Shown: piece after piece, positions 8,405-16,964 of the stretch
Position numbering within the stretch: position 1 is the first letter of the stretch
How the letters are laid out: each line of letters starts with the position of its first letter
The notes under the pieces: model-generated
Told to the model about the DNA's origin: nothing
Seen by the model: the letters and a program-made list of their open reading frames with translations, nothing else
Database searches by the model: none
NCBI GenBank assembly: GCA_041666525.1
Contig: JBAYGT010000002.1
Location: 124,001 to 188,000 of the forward strand
Length of the DNA stretch: 64,000 bases
Source of the DNA: JBAXTZ01 sp041666525
GTDB taxonomy: Bacteria > Bacillota > Negativicutes > JBAXTZ01
Direction of reading: 5' to 3'
Program-made: the position numbers and the translations under genes

Positions 8405-9004
8405 ATGAGTCACATATCGCCGCTCAGCAAGCTTATTGATTCGTTTCGGGGGTTACCTGGCATCGGTCAAAAGCTCGCAGTAAAACTGGCTTATTATATA
8501 GTTGAATGTGACAGTGCGCAAGTAGAGCGTTTCATCGCAGCAATTAGTGAAGCCAAAGCCAATATTCGGTTATGTCCAATTTGTTGCAATTTTACCGATA
8601 AAAATGTTTGTAAGTATTGCGACAACGAATACCGGGACAAATCGGTAATTTGTGTTGTCGAACAACCACGTGACGTTATGTCGTTTGAACGTACAAAAGA
8701 ATATCGCGGAATGTACCATGTGCTACACGGAGCGCTGTCACCGTTGTCCGGTGTGACTCCGTCTGATATCAGACTTCAGGAATTACTCGCCCGGCTTAAA
8801 GATGATTCGGTCAAGGAAATAATTATGGCTACTAATCCAAACGTTGAAGGTGAAGCAACTGCAATGTACGTGTCCCGGCTGCTCAAACCAATCGGATTCA
8901 AAGTTACCCGTATCGCTCACGGTTTGCCAGTTGGCGCGGACATTGAATTTGCCGACGAAGTGACGCTCGCCAAAGCATTGGAAAATCGCCGGGACATGAA
9001 TTAG
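8405..9004 (+). CDS. recR: Recombination protein RecR
   Basis: A 199-residue protein with an N-terminal helix-hairpin-helix (FRGLPGIGQKLAVKLAYY), a four-cysteine zinc finger (CPICCNFTDKNVCKYC, about residues 57-72) and a Toprim domain (VICVVEQPRD; ATNPNVEGEATAMY). It works with RecF/RecO in RecA loading at gaps. It starts one base after the ybaB stop codon, so coupling is likely; no clear separate ribosome site is seen. Confidence 0.95.
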   Translation: MSHISPLSKLIDSFRGLPGIGQKLAVKLAYYIVECDSAQVERFIAAISEAKANIRLCPICCNFTDKNVCKYCDNEYRDKSVICVVEQPRDVMSFERTKEYRGMYHVLHGALSPLSGVTPSDIRLQELLARLKDDSVKEIIMATNPNVEGEATAMYVSRLLKPIGFKVTRIAHGLPVGADIEFADEVTLAKALENRRDMN

Positions 9005-9037
9005 TTGTGCTCTTAATGCCTGAACCGTGCGAAATTC

Positions 9038-9065
9038 TTGACAATTCATATTATTGTGATATTAT
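9038..9065 (+). promoter_or_regulatory. Promoter of tRNA-Val
   Basis: TTGACA at 9038-9043 is followed after 16 bases by TATTAT (9060-9065), five of six matches to the -10 box. A start about 6 bases before the tRNA fits. The unit tRNA plus terminator is self-contained. Confidence 0.7.
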
Positions 9066-9077
9066 AAATATTGTTTT

Positions 9078-9154
9078 GGGGTTATAGCTCAGTTGGTTAG
9101 AGCGCTTCGTTGACATCGAAGAGGTCTGCAGTTCGAGTCTGCCTAACCCCACCA
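9078..9154 (+). tRNA. tRNA-Val (GAC)
   Basis: A 77-nt tRNA with encoded CCA. The acceptor arm GGGGTTA pairs perfectly with TAACCCC, and the D arm is GCTC/GAGC. The anticodon stem CTTCG/CGAAG encloses loop TTGACAT, giving anticodon GAC, which reads GUC/GUU valine codons. The T loop is TTCGAGT. Confidence 0.94.
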
Positions 9155-9161
9155 TAATTTT

Positions 9162-9192
9162 AGCCTTTACAGTTTGCTGTAAGGCTTTTTTT
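9162..9192 (+). terminator. Rho-independent terminator after tRNA-Val
   Basis: AGCCTTTACAG (9162-9172) pairs with CTGTAAGGCT (9177-9186) with one bulged T and loop TTTG, followed by a run of T residues. It ends 14 bases before the next gene. Confidence 0.88.
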
Positions 9193-9205
9193 GTTAGGGG
9201 TGTCA

Positions 9206-10096
9206 GTGAGGAAATATTTAGCGTTTGATATTGGTGGAACCAGTATTAAGTATGGCGTCGTAAACGCTGGTGGTAGAGTTCTTGAAAAGGCTGAAACCCC
9301 TTCGGATATCCGATTGGGTGGGAATGTATTGATGGATAAACTGCTTGAGTTGACAAAAATCACAAGCCGGCAGCATCAGTTGTCCGGAGTGGGCATTTGC
9401 GCGCCCGGCGTGGTCGATGTTGTACAGTCCAAAGTTGTTGCGGGTGCCAATCATATTAGGAATTGGTACAACATTAATCAGTGTGAAGTTATTAAAAAGG
9501 AATTTTCCATAGATTGCGTAATAGAGAACGATGCCAAAAGCGCAGCAATTGGTGAAAATTGGGTAGGCTCCGGCAAGCCGTATTCGTGCTTCTATATGGC
9601 GACCTTTGGTACCGGATTAGGCGGCGCGTTGGTAATCAACAACAAAATTCATCGTGGTCACAGCTATGCCGCCGGAGAGATTTGTTGTCTGCATTCGGCT
9701 TGTTTAGACGATCGGCGTGCGGCCACCACCAGTTCGTTGGTTGCTATTGCCCGTGAGCGGTTCAATGACCATAAACTTGACGGGCGGGAGATATTTTCAA
9801 GAATCCGTGACGGTGACCAGAAATACAGTTTGTTGTTGGATGAATGGTGTGATTTCGCAGCGTTACCGTTGTGTGATATCTATGTAACTATTGATCCTGA
9901 AGCCATAGTAATTGGGGGCGGCATATCAGATGCAGCAGATATTTTCCTGCCGCGTCTGGAAAATTGTATCGGTAAACGACTGCATCGCGAATTGAAAAAC
10001 CTGAGAATCAATTTAGTACCGGCGAAATTAGGGAATGATGCTGGAATGATTGGCTCGGTTTTTTCTTTGTGCAAAAAAAATAAAATATTTCAGTAG
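9206..10096 (+). CDS. ROK family sugar kinase
   Basis: A protein of about 296 residues. It opens with the ATP-binding signature LAFDIGGTSIKYG and has the ROK segments VENDAKSAAIGE, FGTGLGGALV and VIGGGISDA. The usual ROK zinc-site CxCGxxGC motif is replaced by GEICCLHSAC, so the zinc site may be altered. The start is taken at GTG 9206, six bases after AGGGG. It probably phosphorylates a sugar (glucose or a related hexose); standing before PTS IIB/IIA and a 6-phospho-beta-glycosidase, it could act on the glucose released there. The exact substrate is inference. Confidence 0.82.
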   Translation: MRKYLAFDIGGTSIKYGVVNAGGRVLEKAETPSDIRLGGNVLMDKLLELTKITSRQHQLSGVGICAPGVVDVVQSKVVAGANHIRNWYNINQCEVIKKEFSIDCVIENDAKSAAIGENWVGSGKPYSCFYMATFGTGLGGALVINNKIHRGHSYAAGEICCLHSACLDDRRAATTSSLVAIARERFNDHKLDGREIFSRIRDGDQKYSLLLDEWCDFAALPLCDIYVTIDPEAIVIGGGISDAADIFLPRLENCIGKRLHRELKNLRINLVPAKLGNDAGMIGSVFSLCKKNKIFQ

Positions 10097-10166
10097 CCTA
10101 GCAGGAATTTTGAGTTATTCGGCGAATTAATAATAACGAAGAAATCATAAAAACGTGGAGGTATCC

Positions 10167-10472
10167 TTGAAAATACTACTTGTATGCGCATCTGGTATGT
10201 CAACTAGCCTTATTGTTGAGAAGATGAAAAAATCACTGACTGCGGACGAACAAGACAGCGTAATTACTGCAGTACCTGAGGAAGAGTTTGAGCGTATTGT
10301 TAAGGACTACGACGTGGTATTGCTCGGACCACAAATTCGTTATAAAAAAGCAGCTTTTGAAAAAATAGCCACTGAACTTGGCAGACCGCTTGATGTAATT
10401 AATACTGTTGATTATGGAATGGCGCGCGGGGATAAAATTTTAGAACATGCCCGTAAATTATTAAAAAAATAA
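10167..10472 (+). CDS. PTS lactose/cellobiose-type IIB component
   Basis: A protein of about 101 residues with the IIB phosphocysteine motif KILLVCASGMSTSLIVEKM at the N-terminus (Cys about residue 7) and LLGPQIRYK in the middle, typical of the chitobiose/cellobiose IIB fold. It takes phosphate from IIA and hands it to sugar in the membrane IIC. The start is TTG 10167, with GGAGGT at 10157-10162. No IIC gene lies in this cluster. Confidence 0.9.
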   Translation: MKILLVCASGMSTSLIVEKMKKSLTADEQDSVITAVPEEEFERIVKDYDVVLLGPQIRYKKAAFEKIATELGRPLDVINTVDYGMARGDKILEHARKLLKK

Positions 10473-10503
10473 AACAATTGCGAATAACTTAAAGATGTAT
10501 TAG

Positions 10504-10541
10504 AATATTGGCGGCTTTTACGCCGCTAATATTTTTTTTTT
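10504..10541 (+). terminator. Strong intra-cluster terminator between PTS IIB and IIA
   Basis: A 12-bp stem, AATATTGGCGGC (10504-10515) with GCCGCTAATATT (10522-10533), loop TTTTAC and a tract of T to 10541. It ends right before the GGAGGAAG ribosome site of the IIA gene. It could limit IIA and glycosidase expression or be subject to antitermination; no RAT-type antiterminator sequence was recognised. Confidence 0.88.
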
Positions 10542-10550
10542 GGAGGAAGC

Positions 10551-10877
10551 ATGGAACAAGAAGAGATGGTAATATTTCAATTGATTACTTTTGGTGGTTC
10601 AGCACGAAGTGATGTATTTGAAGCATACGCTGCTGCGAAAGCCGGGAAATTCGAAGATGCACAAGCTTTGGTTAAATCGGCTGGTGAAGCGCTGCTTGAA
10701 GCCCATAAAGTTCAAACTGACTTAATTCAGCAAGAAGCTGCGGGTAATAATATGACAGTGAAGCTGTTAATGGTTCACGCTCAAGATCATTTAATGACTA
10801 GTATCTTGGCAAAAGACTTAATCGAAAATATGATTGACATGCAAAAACAAATCCAGGAACTTCAATCAAAAATATAA
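10551..10877 (+). CDS. PTS lactose/cellobiose-type IIA component
   Basis: A 108-residue all-helical protein of the PTS lactose/cellobiose IIA family. The phosphorylated histidine is His76 in the family motif MVHAQDHLM. The segment FGGSARSDVFEAYAAAKAG fits the first helix. It transfers phosphate from HPr to IIB. A GGAGGAAGC ribosome site precedes ATG 10551. The 6-phospho-beta-glycosidase gene follows after 14 bases. Confidence 0.92.
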   Translation: MEQEEMVIFQLITFGGSARSDVFEAYAAAKAGKFEDAQALVKSAGEALLEAHKVQTDLIQQEAAGNNMTVKLLMVHAQDHLMTSILAKDLIENMIDMQKQIQELQSKI

Positions 10878-10891
10878 TTTATGAGGACGTT

Positions 10892-12274
10892 ATGAAATAT
10901 ACATTTCCGGAAAAATTTTTTTGGGGATCTGCGGCGTCAGCTCCACAGACAGAGGGTGCTGCTTTAGAAGACGGGAAGGGGCCTTCAGTTTGGGATTGGT
11001 GGTCAAAAACTGAACCAGATAAGTTTTGGGAAGGCGGAACGCCGGAGTTTGCTGCAGATTTTTATCATCGTTACAAAGATGATATCCAACTTTTTAAACA
11101 AACCGGACATAATTCATATCGAATGTCAATCAGCTGGACTCGGATCATGCCCAAGGGTTTTGGTGCAATCAACCCCAAAGGTATACAGTTTTACCATGAT
11201 GTGATTGATGAGTTAATTAAGAATGGTATTGAGCCGTTTGTAAATTTGTATCATTTCGACATGCCTTATGAACTGGTGAAAATCGGCGGTTGGGAAAATC
11301 GCGCAGTAATTGAATATTTCGTTGAATATGCAAAAATATGTTTTCGCGAGTACGGACATAAAGTTAAGTTTTGGATAACCCAAAACGAACCGATTGTTGC
11401 CCCGGAAGGGTGCTATCTGCAGGGATTTCATTATCCGGAAGTGCAAGATGCGAAGCGCGCGGTGCAAGTCGGCCACTACGTAATGCTTGCACATTCAAAA
11501 ACGGTTAAAGCCTATCATGAAATGAAGTTGCCCGGCGAAATCGGTGTGGTTCTCAATCTTACTCCGGCTTACCCGGCAACTGATTCGGCAGAAGATAAGG
11601 AAGCCGCCCATCTGGCTGATTTAATTTTCACTTACAGCTATCTTCATCCGGTGCTAAAAGGGATTTATCATCCTGAACTTGTTGCATTTATAAAAGAAAA
11701 CAATCTTACTCCGGAAATTGCCGCCAGTGATCTGGAAGTTATTGCCGATCCGGCAGCAATTGTTGATTTTCTGGGCGTAAATTATTATTGTCCGCGACGG
11801 ATTGGCGCCGGCCCGAAAATCAAAAAAAATCATCACGATTGGTTCACGCATGTCCAAAACACCAAGGCACGTTATAGCGACCGCGGCTGGGAGATTTATC
11901 CTGAAGGGATTTATGATTTGTTGATGCGAATCAAAAATAACTATGGTGATATTCCTTGCTTTATTTCCGAGAACGGCATGGGTATCCGCTCCTTCAAGGA
12001 AAAAGAAATGGTCGATGGTGACCGGGTACACGACGGAGTACGTATCGAATTTGTCAAAGACCATTTGAAATGTGTTCACAAAGCGATTGCTGACGGCGTA
12101 AATTGTTTTGGTTATCATATGTGGACCGGCCTTGATTGTTTTAGCTGGGTTAACGGCTATCGCAATGTTTATGGATTTATTCGCATCGACCGCGAAAACA
12201 ATTTGAACCGCGTTATAAAAGACAGCGGTTACTGGTATAAAACCGTATTGGATAATAACGGTTTCGAAGACTGA
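10892..12274 (+). CDS. GH1 6-phospho-beta-glucosidase
   Basis: A 460-residue glycoside hydrolase family 1 enzyme. The acid/base is in TQNEP (about residue 165) and the nucleophile in ISENGMG (about 362). Near the C-terminus CFSWVNGYRNVYGF has serine where non-phospho enzymes carry glutamate, and the conserved tyrosine of the phosphate pocket. These are features of 6-phospho enzymes. It would split cellobiose- or aryl-glucoside-6-phosphate delivered by the PTS. ATG 10892 follows GAGGACG. A strong terminator closes the operon. Confidence 0.92.
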   Translation: MKYTFPEKFFWGSAASAPQTEGAALEDGKGPSVWDWWSKTEPDKFWEGGTPEFAADFYHRYKDDIQLFKQTGHNSYRMSISWTRIMPKGFGAINPKGIQFYHDVIDELIKNGIEPFVNLYHFDMPYELVKIGGWENRAVIEYFVEYAKICFREYGHKVKFWITQNEPIVAPEGCYLQGFHYPEVQDAKRAVQVGHYVMLAHSKTVKAYHEMKLPGEIGVVLNLTPAYPATDSAEDKEAAHLADLIFTYSYLHPVLKGIYHPELVAFIKENNLTPEIAASDLEVIADPAAIVDFLGVNYYCPRRIGAGPKIKKNHHDWFTHVQNTKARYSDRGWEIYPEGIYDLLMRIKNNYGDIPCFISENGMGIRSFKEKEMVDGDRVHDGVRIEFVKDHLKCVHKAIADGVNCFGYHMWTGLDCFSWVNGYRNVYGFIRIDRENNLNRVIKDSGYWYKTVLDNNGFED

Positions 12275-12302
12275 AAAAAGCCGTGCGTTGCACGGCTTTT
12301 TT
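12274..12302 (+). terminator. Terminator of the beta-glucoside cluster
   Basis: AAAAAAGCCGTGC (12274-12286) pairs perfectly with GCACGGCTTTTTT (12290-12302) around GTT. This is a 13-bp A/U-flanked hairpin that can work in both directions. Confidence 0.92.
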
Positions 12303-12386
12303 CATTTTAATGCAGGAAAACCGCTGGTCATTGTCGAATACAAATTAATGAAATGTGCTTGATAAAGAAATTAATGGGAGAATATT

Positions 12387-14021
12387 ATGGACAAACCGAC
12401 AATTGTTATTGGCCATCGCAATCCTGATACTGATTCGATCTGTTCGGCGATTGCTTACGCTTCGATGAAAAAACGGTTGGGTGAAAATGTGCAGGCAGCA
12501 CGCGCCGGAAAAATTAATGCTGAGACTAAATTTGCCCTTGATTATTTTGGCGTTGAATCGCCAGTCTTGGTCAGCGATCTTTATCCAAGAGTCGAGGATA
12601 TTATGATTACCAATCCGTTAACTATTACGCCTGAACATAATTTACGTGATCTCGGTCAAATCATGAGAGGGAACGACGTTAAATCGATATCAGTTGTTAA
12701 CGGCAACGAAGAGTTCGTCGGTATAGTTACTATGGGGGATTTAGCCAAACGCTATTTTGATGAATTAGAAATGCAAGACTTATCGCAGAGCGGCATTTCT
12801 TATGAAAATATTGTCAAAGTACTGGACGCTACCGTTATCACCGGTGCCGATTTAACCGATAAAGTTACCGGCAAAGTTCTCATTGCTGCAGCGCGAGCCA
12901 CAACGGTGTTTCAATCAATAAATTCCGGCGACATTGTGCTGGTCGGTAATCGCGAAAACTCGCAGGAGGGCTGTATTCGTCGTCACGTCCGCTGTTTGAT
13001 TTTGACGAATGGCGCAGCTATCAGCAGTGAAGTTCTAAGTCTGGCACGCAGCTACGGGGCAATAATTTTACGCTCACAGTATGATACCTATGCCTGCGCC
13101 CGTCTGATTAACCAAAGTATGCCGGTCGGAAAAATCATGGCCAGTGGCAAGATCGTCAGTTTTCAACCGAATGATCTGATACACGAAATCAAGCCGAAAA
13201 TGTTAACCAGCAATTTTCGGTCATTTCCAGTGCTACATGACGGAAAACTAGTGGGAATGATCAGCCGTGGTTTATTGTTGGGCCGGGCTAAAGAACGGGT
13301 GATTTTGGTCGATCATAACGAACAATCCCAAGCAGTTATTGGCATCGAGGAAGCTGAAATATGCGAAATAATCGATCACCATCGTTTGGGCGGACTGATG
13401 ACTAATGAACCGATATTCATCCGCCACGAGCCAGTTGGCTGCACGGCAACGATAATCGCAAATCTGCACTGGCACCGTGATTTAGCGATTGAGCGTGATA
13501 TCGCCGGACTATTGCTTTCTGCGATAATTTCTGATACATTATTGTTCAATTCGCCTACTTGTACGTCTGTAGATATTATGGCTGCAAAAAAGCTTGCTGC
13601 TATCGCCGGTGTTGATTTAGATAAGTATGGCATGGAATTGCTTCGGGCCGGTGCCTCGTTTGATGCCGACAATCTCGCGGCGGTAGTTCGTAATGACCTT
13701 AAAGAATTTGTACTAGGTGAAACGCGAATTGCTATCAGCCAAATCAATGTTATTGATGGGGAATCGTTGTTAAAATACGGTCAGGACATTGTTAAAGCGT
13801 TATGGGAGCTTTCAGAAAGCGAACGCTATGATTTGACTGAATGTATGATTACTGATATTGCCAAAAAATCAACTTATGCATTTTTCGCCGGAAAAGCCTG
13901 TGGCTTACTGGATGGCGATGATATCGGCGAACGAATTGATTCGCATATTTACTATTTGGACGGGGTAGTGTCTAGAAAAAAACAAATGCTTCCCAAATTG
14001 TTGACACTGCTTTCTAATTAA
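12387..14021 (+). CDS. ppaC: Family II manganese-dependent inorganic pyrophosphatase with CBS/DRTGG insert
   Basis: A 544-residue protein. The N-terminal DHH-type metal motif GHRNPDTDSICSA (residues 8-20) is interrupted by two CBS domains and a DRTGG-like domain (about 65-305). The DHH motif IIDHHRLGG (about 326-334) and a C-terminal DHHA2 domain (RAGASFDADNL) then follow. The reaction is hydrolysis of pyrophosphate. In the family, CBS inserts bind AMP/ADP/Ap4A and regulate activity by energy state. ATG 12387 follows GGGAG. Confidence 0.93.
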   Translation: MDKPTIVIGHRNPDTDSICSAIAYASMKKRLGENVQAARAGKINAETKFALDYFGVESPVLVSDLYPRVEDIMITNPLTITPEHNLRDLGQIMRGNDVKSISVVNGNEEFVGIVTMGDLAKRYFDELEMQDLSQSGISYENIVKVLDATVITGADLTDKVTGKVLIAAARATTVFQSINSGDIVLVGNRENSQEGCIRRHVRCLILTNGAAISSEVLSLARSYGAIILRSQYDTYACARLINQSMPVGKIMASGKIVSFQPNDLIHEIKPKMLTSNFRSFPVLHDGKLVGMISRGLLLGRAKERVILVDHNEQSQAVIGIEEAEICEIIDHHRLGGLMTNEPIFIRHEPVGCTATIIANLHWHRDLAIERDIAGLLLSAIISDTLLFNSPTCTSVDIMAAKKLAAIAGVDLDKYGMELLRAGASFDADNLAAVVRNDLKEFVLGETRIAISQINVIDGESLLKYGQDIVKALWELSESERYDLTECMITDIAKKSTYAFFAGKACGLLDGDDIGERIDSHIYYLDGVVSRKKQMLPKLLTLLSN

Positions 14022-14034
14022 TGGAGGAATTCAA

Positions 14035-16356
14035 TTGGCACAACAAAATAAAATTCTACCGCTGCTGCCGTTACGCGGCGTAATCGTTTTTCCGCATTCG
14101 ATTACCAATCTTGATATTGGTCGTGCGAAATCAATCGTTGCGCTTGAGTCGGCAATGCTTAATAAACAACAAATATTTCTTGCTGCGCAAAAAGATGTTA
14201 AGGAAGATAATCCAAGAGTTGAGGATATATTTCTGCACGGCACAATCGCTGAAATCAAACAAATGGTTAAACTGCCCGGCGGCAATATCCGCATCGTTAT
14301 TGAAGGCATCAGTCGCGGTAAGATAGTTGGTTTTGCCACTGCTTCACCGTTTTTTTCAGTTGAAATTGTTGAATTGTTTGAAGTAACTGAGACTAATGAA
14401 GAAAGCGAAGCGCTATTGCGAACCGTGGTATATCAATTTGATCGTTGGGCGAAAGTTACCAAAAAACTATCGCCGGAAATTACTGCAAATATTGTCACAA
14501 TTAACGATCCGCGCCGCATTACCGATATTATCGCCGCCAATATTCCGTTTTCTTTCGAGGACAAACAGGAATTGTTGTCGATTTCCGTAGTCCAGGAACG
14601 ATTGTTACTGATTTGTGAAAAATTGGCACGCGAAGTGGAATTGGCCGAATTGGAAAACAAGATTCAGGCGCGGGTGCGCACGCAGATTGACAAAAATCAA
14701 AAAGAATATTACCTGCGCGAACAAATTAAAGCCATTCAAAAGGAATTAGACGAAAAAGACGGCAATGCCGCTGAAGCCGAGGCGTTGCGCAAACAAATCG
14801 AGACCAAGGCTTTTCCCGAAGAAGTTATCGAAAAAATCAATAAAGAGCTTGAGCGATTTGAAAAAATGCCGGCAATGATGCCGGAGTCTTCAGTCGTACG
14901 TTCATATTTGGAATGGTTGATTGATATGCCCTGGGTTACGGAAACCACAGATAACCTGGACATCATAAACGCCCGCATCGTGCTTGATGAAGACCATTAT
15001 GGATTGGAAAAAATCAAAGAACGAATCATCGAATACCTTGCAGTTAAGCAATTAAATGGTAATAGCAAAGGCTCGATTCTTTGTTTCATTGGCCCGCCTG
15101 GTGTTGGAAAAACATCGTTGGCCAAATCAATTGCCCGGGCGTTGGATAAAAAATATGTCCGGCTATCGCTCGGTGGCGTGAAAGATGAATCGGAAATCCG
15201 CGGTCATCGCCGTACCTACGTAAGTGCGCTTCCCGGCCGGATAATTAGCACATTGAAAAAGGCCGGTACCCGCAATCCATTGTTTTTGTTGGACGAAATC
15301 GACAAGATGAGTTCGGATTATAAGGGTGATCCGGCATCGGCGATGCTTGAAGTGCTTGACCCTGAACAAAACAATTCGTTTACTGATCATTATTTGGAGC
15401 TACCATTTGATTTATCAAAAGTGTTTTGGGTTGTTACCGCCAATACCTACGAAAACATCCCGCGTCCGTTGTTGGATAGGATGGAAATTATTAATTTGTC
15501 CGGTTACACTATCGAAGAAAAATTACAAATTGCCCGTCAGTTTCTGATTAGTAAACAATTAAAAGAGAATGGCCTTAATGATGCCAAAATTAATTTTTCG
15601 GATGATAGTATCCGAAAAATAATCGTTGATTACACCCGTGAATCAGGCGTGCGCGGCCTGGAACGTCGGTTCGCCGAATTATTTCGCAAGCTTGCCGTTA
15701 AGTGTTTAAATAACGACTTGGAAACTATTGACATTACCGAAGATTCACTAAGAGACTATCTGGGAAAACCACGCCATCACAACCGCAAGCAAAGTTGTCA
15801 CGACCAGGTTGGAGTAGCAACCGGATTGGCTTGGACTGAAGTTGGCGGCGATGTCTTGCCGGTAGAAGTTTCGGTGATGCAGGGTAAAGGTGTATTGACT
15901 TTGACTGGCCAGCTGGGCGATGTTATGCAAGAATCGGCTAAAGCCGGTTATACCTATATTCGTACAAAAGCTCTCGACCTGGGAATAAAAGCTGATTTTT
16001 ATGAAAAAGATGATATTCATGTTCATTGTCCGGAAGGCGCTATTCCCAAAGACGGGCCATCTGCCGGAATAACGATGGCAACGGCGATGGCGTCGGCATT
16101 GACAGGACGAAAAATCCGTAGCGATTTGGCGATGACGGGCGAGATTACCTTGCGCGGACGAGTGCTGGCAGTTGGTGGAATCAAAGAAAAAGTGTTGGCA
16201 GCGCATCATCGCGGAATTCGCACTATCATATTACCAAGAGAAAACGACAAAGATATTGAAGATATTCCTCAAGATGTTCGCAATGAAATGAATTTTGTTT
16301 TTGTAGAAAACATGGATGCGGTTTTGGAAAATGCGCTTTGCAGTGGTAGTTGTTAA
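14035..16356 (+). CDS. lon: ATP-dependent protease Lon
   Basis: A 773-residue Lon protease with an N-terminal substrate domain (LPLLPLRGVIVFPHS), a coiled-coil part, and an AAA+ domain with Walker A GPPGVGKTS (about residue 352) and Walker B LFLLDEIDKM. The protease domain has the catalytic serine in PKDGPSAGITM (about 674) and the catalytic lysine in GGIKEKVLAAH (about 717). It degrades misfolded and regulatory proteins. The start is TTG 14035 after GGAGGA. engB overlaps its stop by one base, the classic lon-engB pair. Confidence 0.95.
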   Translation: MAQQNKILPLLPLRGVIVFPHSITNLDIGRAKSIVALESAMLNKQQIFLAAQKDVKEDNPRVEDIFLHGTIAEIKQMVKLPGGNIRIVIEGISRGKIVGFATASPFFSVEIVELFEVTETNEESEALLRTVVYQFDRWAKVTKKLSPEITANIVTINDPRRITDIIAANIPFSFEDKQELLSISVVQERLLLICEKLAREVELAELENKIQARVRTQIDKNQKEYYLREQIKAIQKELDEKDGNAAEAEALRKQIETKAFPEEVIEKINKELERFEKMPAMMPESSVVRSYLEWLIDMPWVTETTDNLDIINARIVLDEDHYGLEKIKERIIEYLAVKQLNGNSKGSILCFIGPPGVGKTSLAKSIARALDKKYVRLSLGGVKDESEIRGHRRTYVSALPGRIISTLKKAGTRNPLFLLDEIDKMSSDYKGDPASAMLEVLDPEQNNSFTDHYLELPFDLSKVFWVVTANTYENIPRPLLDRMEIINLSGYTIEEKLQIARQFLISKQLKENGLNDAKINFSDDSIRKIIVDYTRESGVRGLERRFAELFRKLAVKCLNNDLETIDITEDSLRDYLGKPRHHNRKQSCHDQVGVATGLAWTEVGGDVLPVEVSVMQGKGVLTLTGQLGDVMQESAKAGYTYIRTKALDLGIKADFYEKDDIHVHCPEGAIPKDGPSAGITMATAMASALTGRKIRSDLAMTGEITLRGRVLAVGGIKEKVLAAHHRGIRTIILPRENDKDIEDIPQDVRNEMNFVFVENMDAVLENALCSGSC

Positions 16357-16964
16357 TGGATATCATCAAAGCTGAATTTATAAAATCAGCAACGGCAGTC
16401 GCTCAATTACCAGAAGAGCCGCTAAACGAATTTGCCTTTATCGGACGATCAAATGTCGGCAAATCGTCTTTGATTAACTCACTCTGCCGACATAACGGAC
16501 TGGCACGGGTGAGCGCCACGCCGGGAAAAACCGCACTGATTAACTATTTTAAGGTCACGATAAAAAACGAGAGCGTACGTGAATACGTTTATTTTGTCGA
16601 TTTGCCTGGCTATGGTTACGCAAAAACATCCAAGAGCAACCGTGAAACTTGGTCGGAGTTCATAAACGCCTATATTGGCAAATCAGCATGGCTAAAAACA
16701 GTTTTTTTATTGATTGATTCGCGGCGCGAGCCACAAAAACTGGATTTGGAAGCTTGCGGTTGGTTGAAAAGCGTTGATCGGGAAGTAGTTTTGGTACTAA
16801 CAAAAACTGATAAGCTGACCAAAAATCAACTGGCTACGAATGTACGCGCGATTATTAATGGGTTTGCTGTTGATAATGATCACATTGTAAAATATTCTAC
16901 AGTAACTAAAATCGGCAGAGCTGAATTAATCAAAATGGTCTATGAAAGGATTAATCATGATTAA
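16356..16964 (+). CDS. engB: Ribosome biogenesis GTPase EngB/YsxC
   Basis: A protein of about 202 residues with G1 GRSNVGKSSLINSL, G3 DLPGYGYA and G4 LTKTDK, the EngB set. It acts in 50S subunit assembly. ATG 16356 shares its first base with the lon stop codon (TAATG), so it is translated by coupling. Confidence 0.93.
   Translation: MDIIKAEFIKSATAVAQLPEEPLNEFAFIGRSNVGKSSLINSLCRHNGLARVSATPGKTALINYFKVTIKNESVREYVYFVDLPGYGYAKTSKSNRETWSEFINAYIGKSAWLKTVFLLIDSRREPQKLDLEACGWLKSVDREVVLVLTKTDKLTKNQLATNVRAIINGFAVDNDHIVKYSTVTKIGRAELIKMVYERINHD

Noticed and set aside
11654..12118. A long - strand frame opposite the GH1 gene
   Set aside because: It is the complement of a well-supported GH1 enzyme and shows no start signal or motif.
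15748..16209. A 153-codon - strand frame opposite lon
   Set aside because: Its product is rich in Cys, Arg, His and Ser with no domain; the + strand codes for the catalytic part of Lon.
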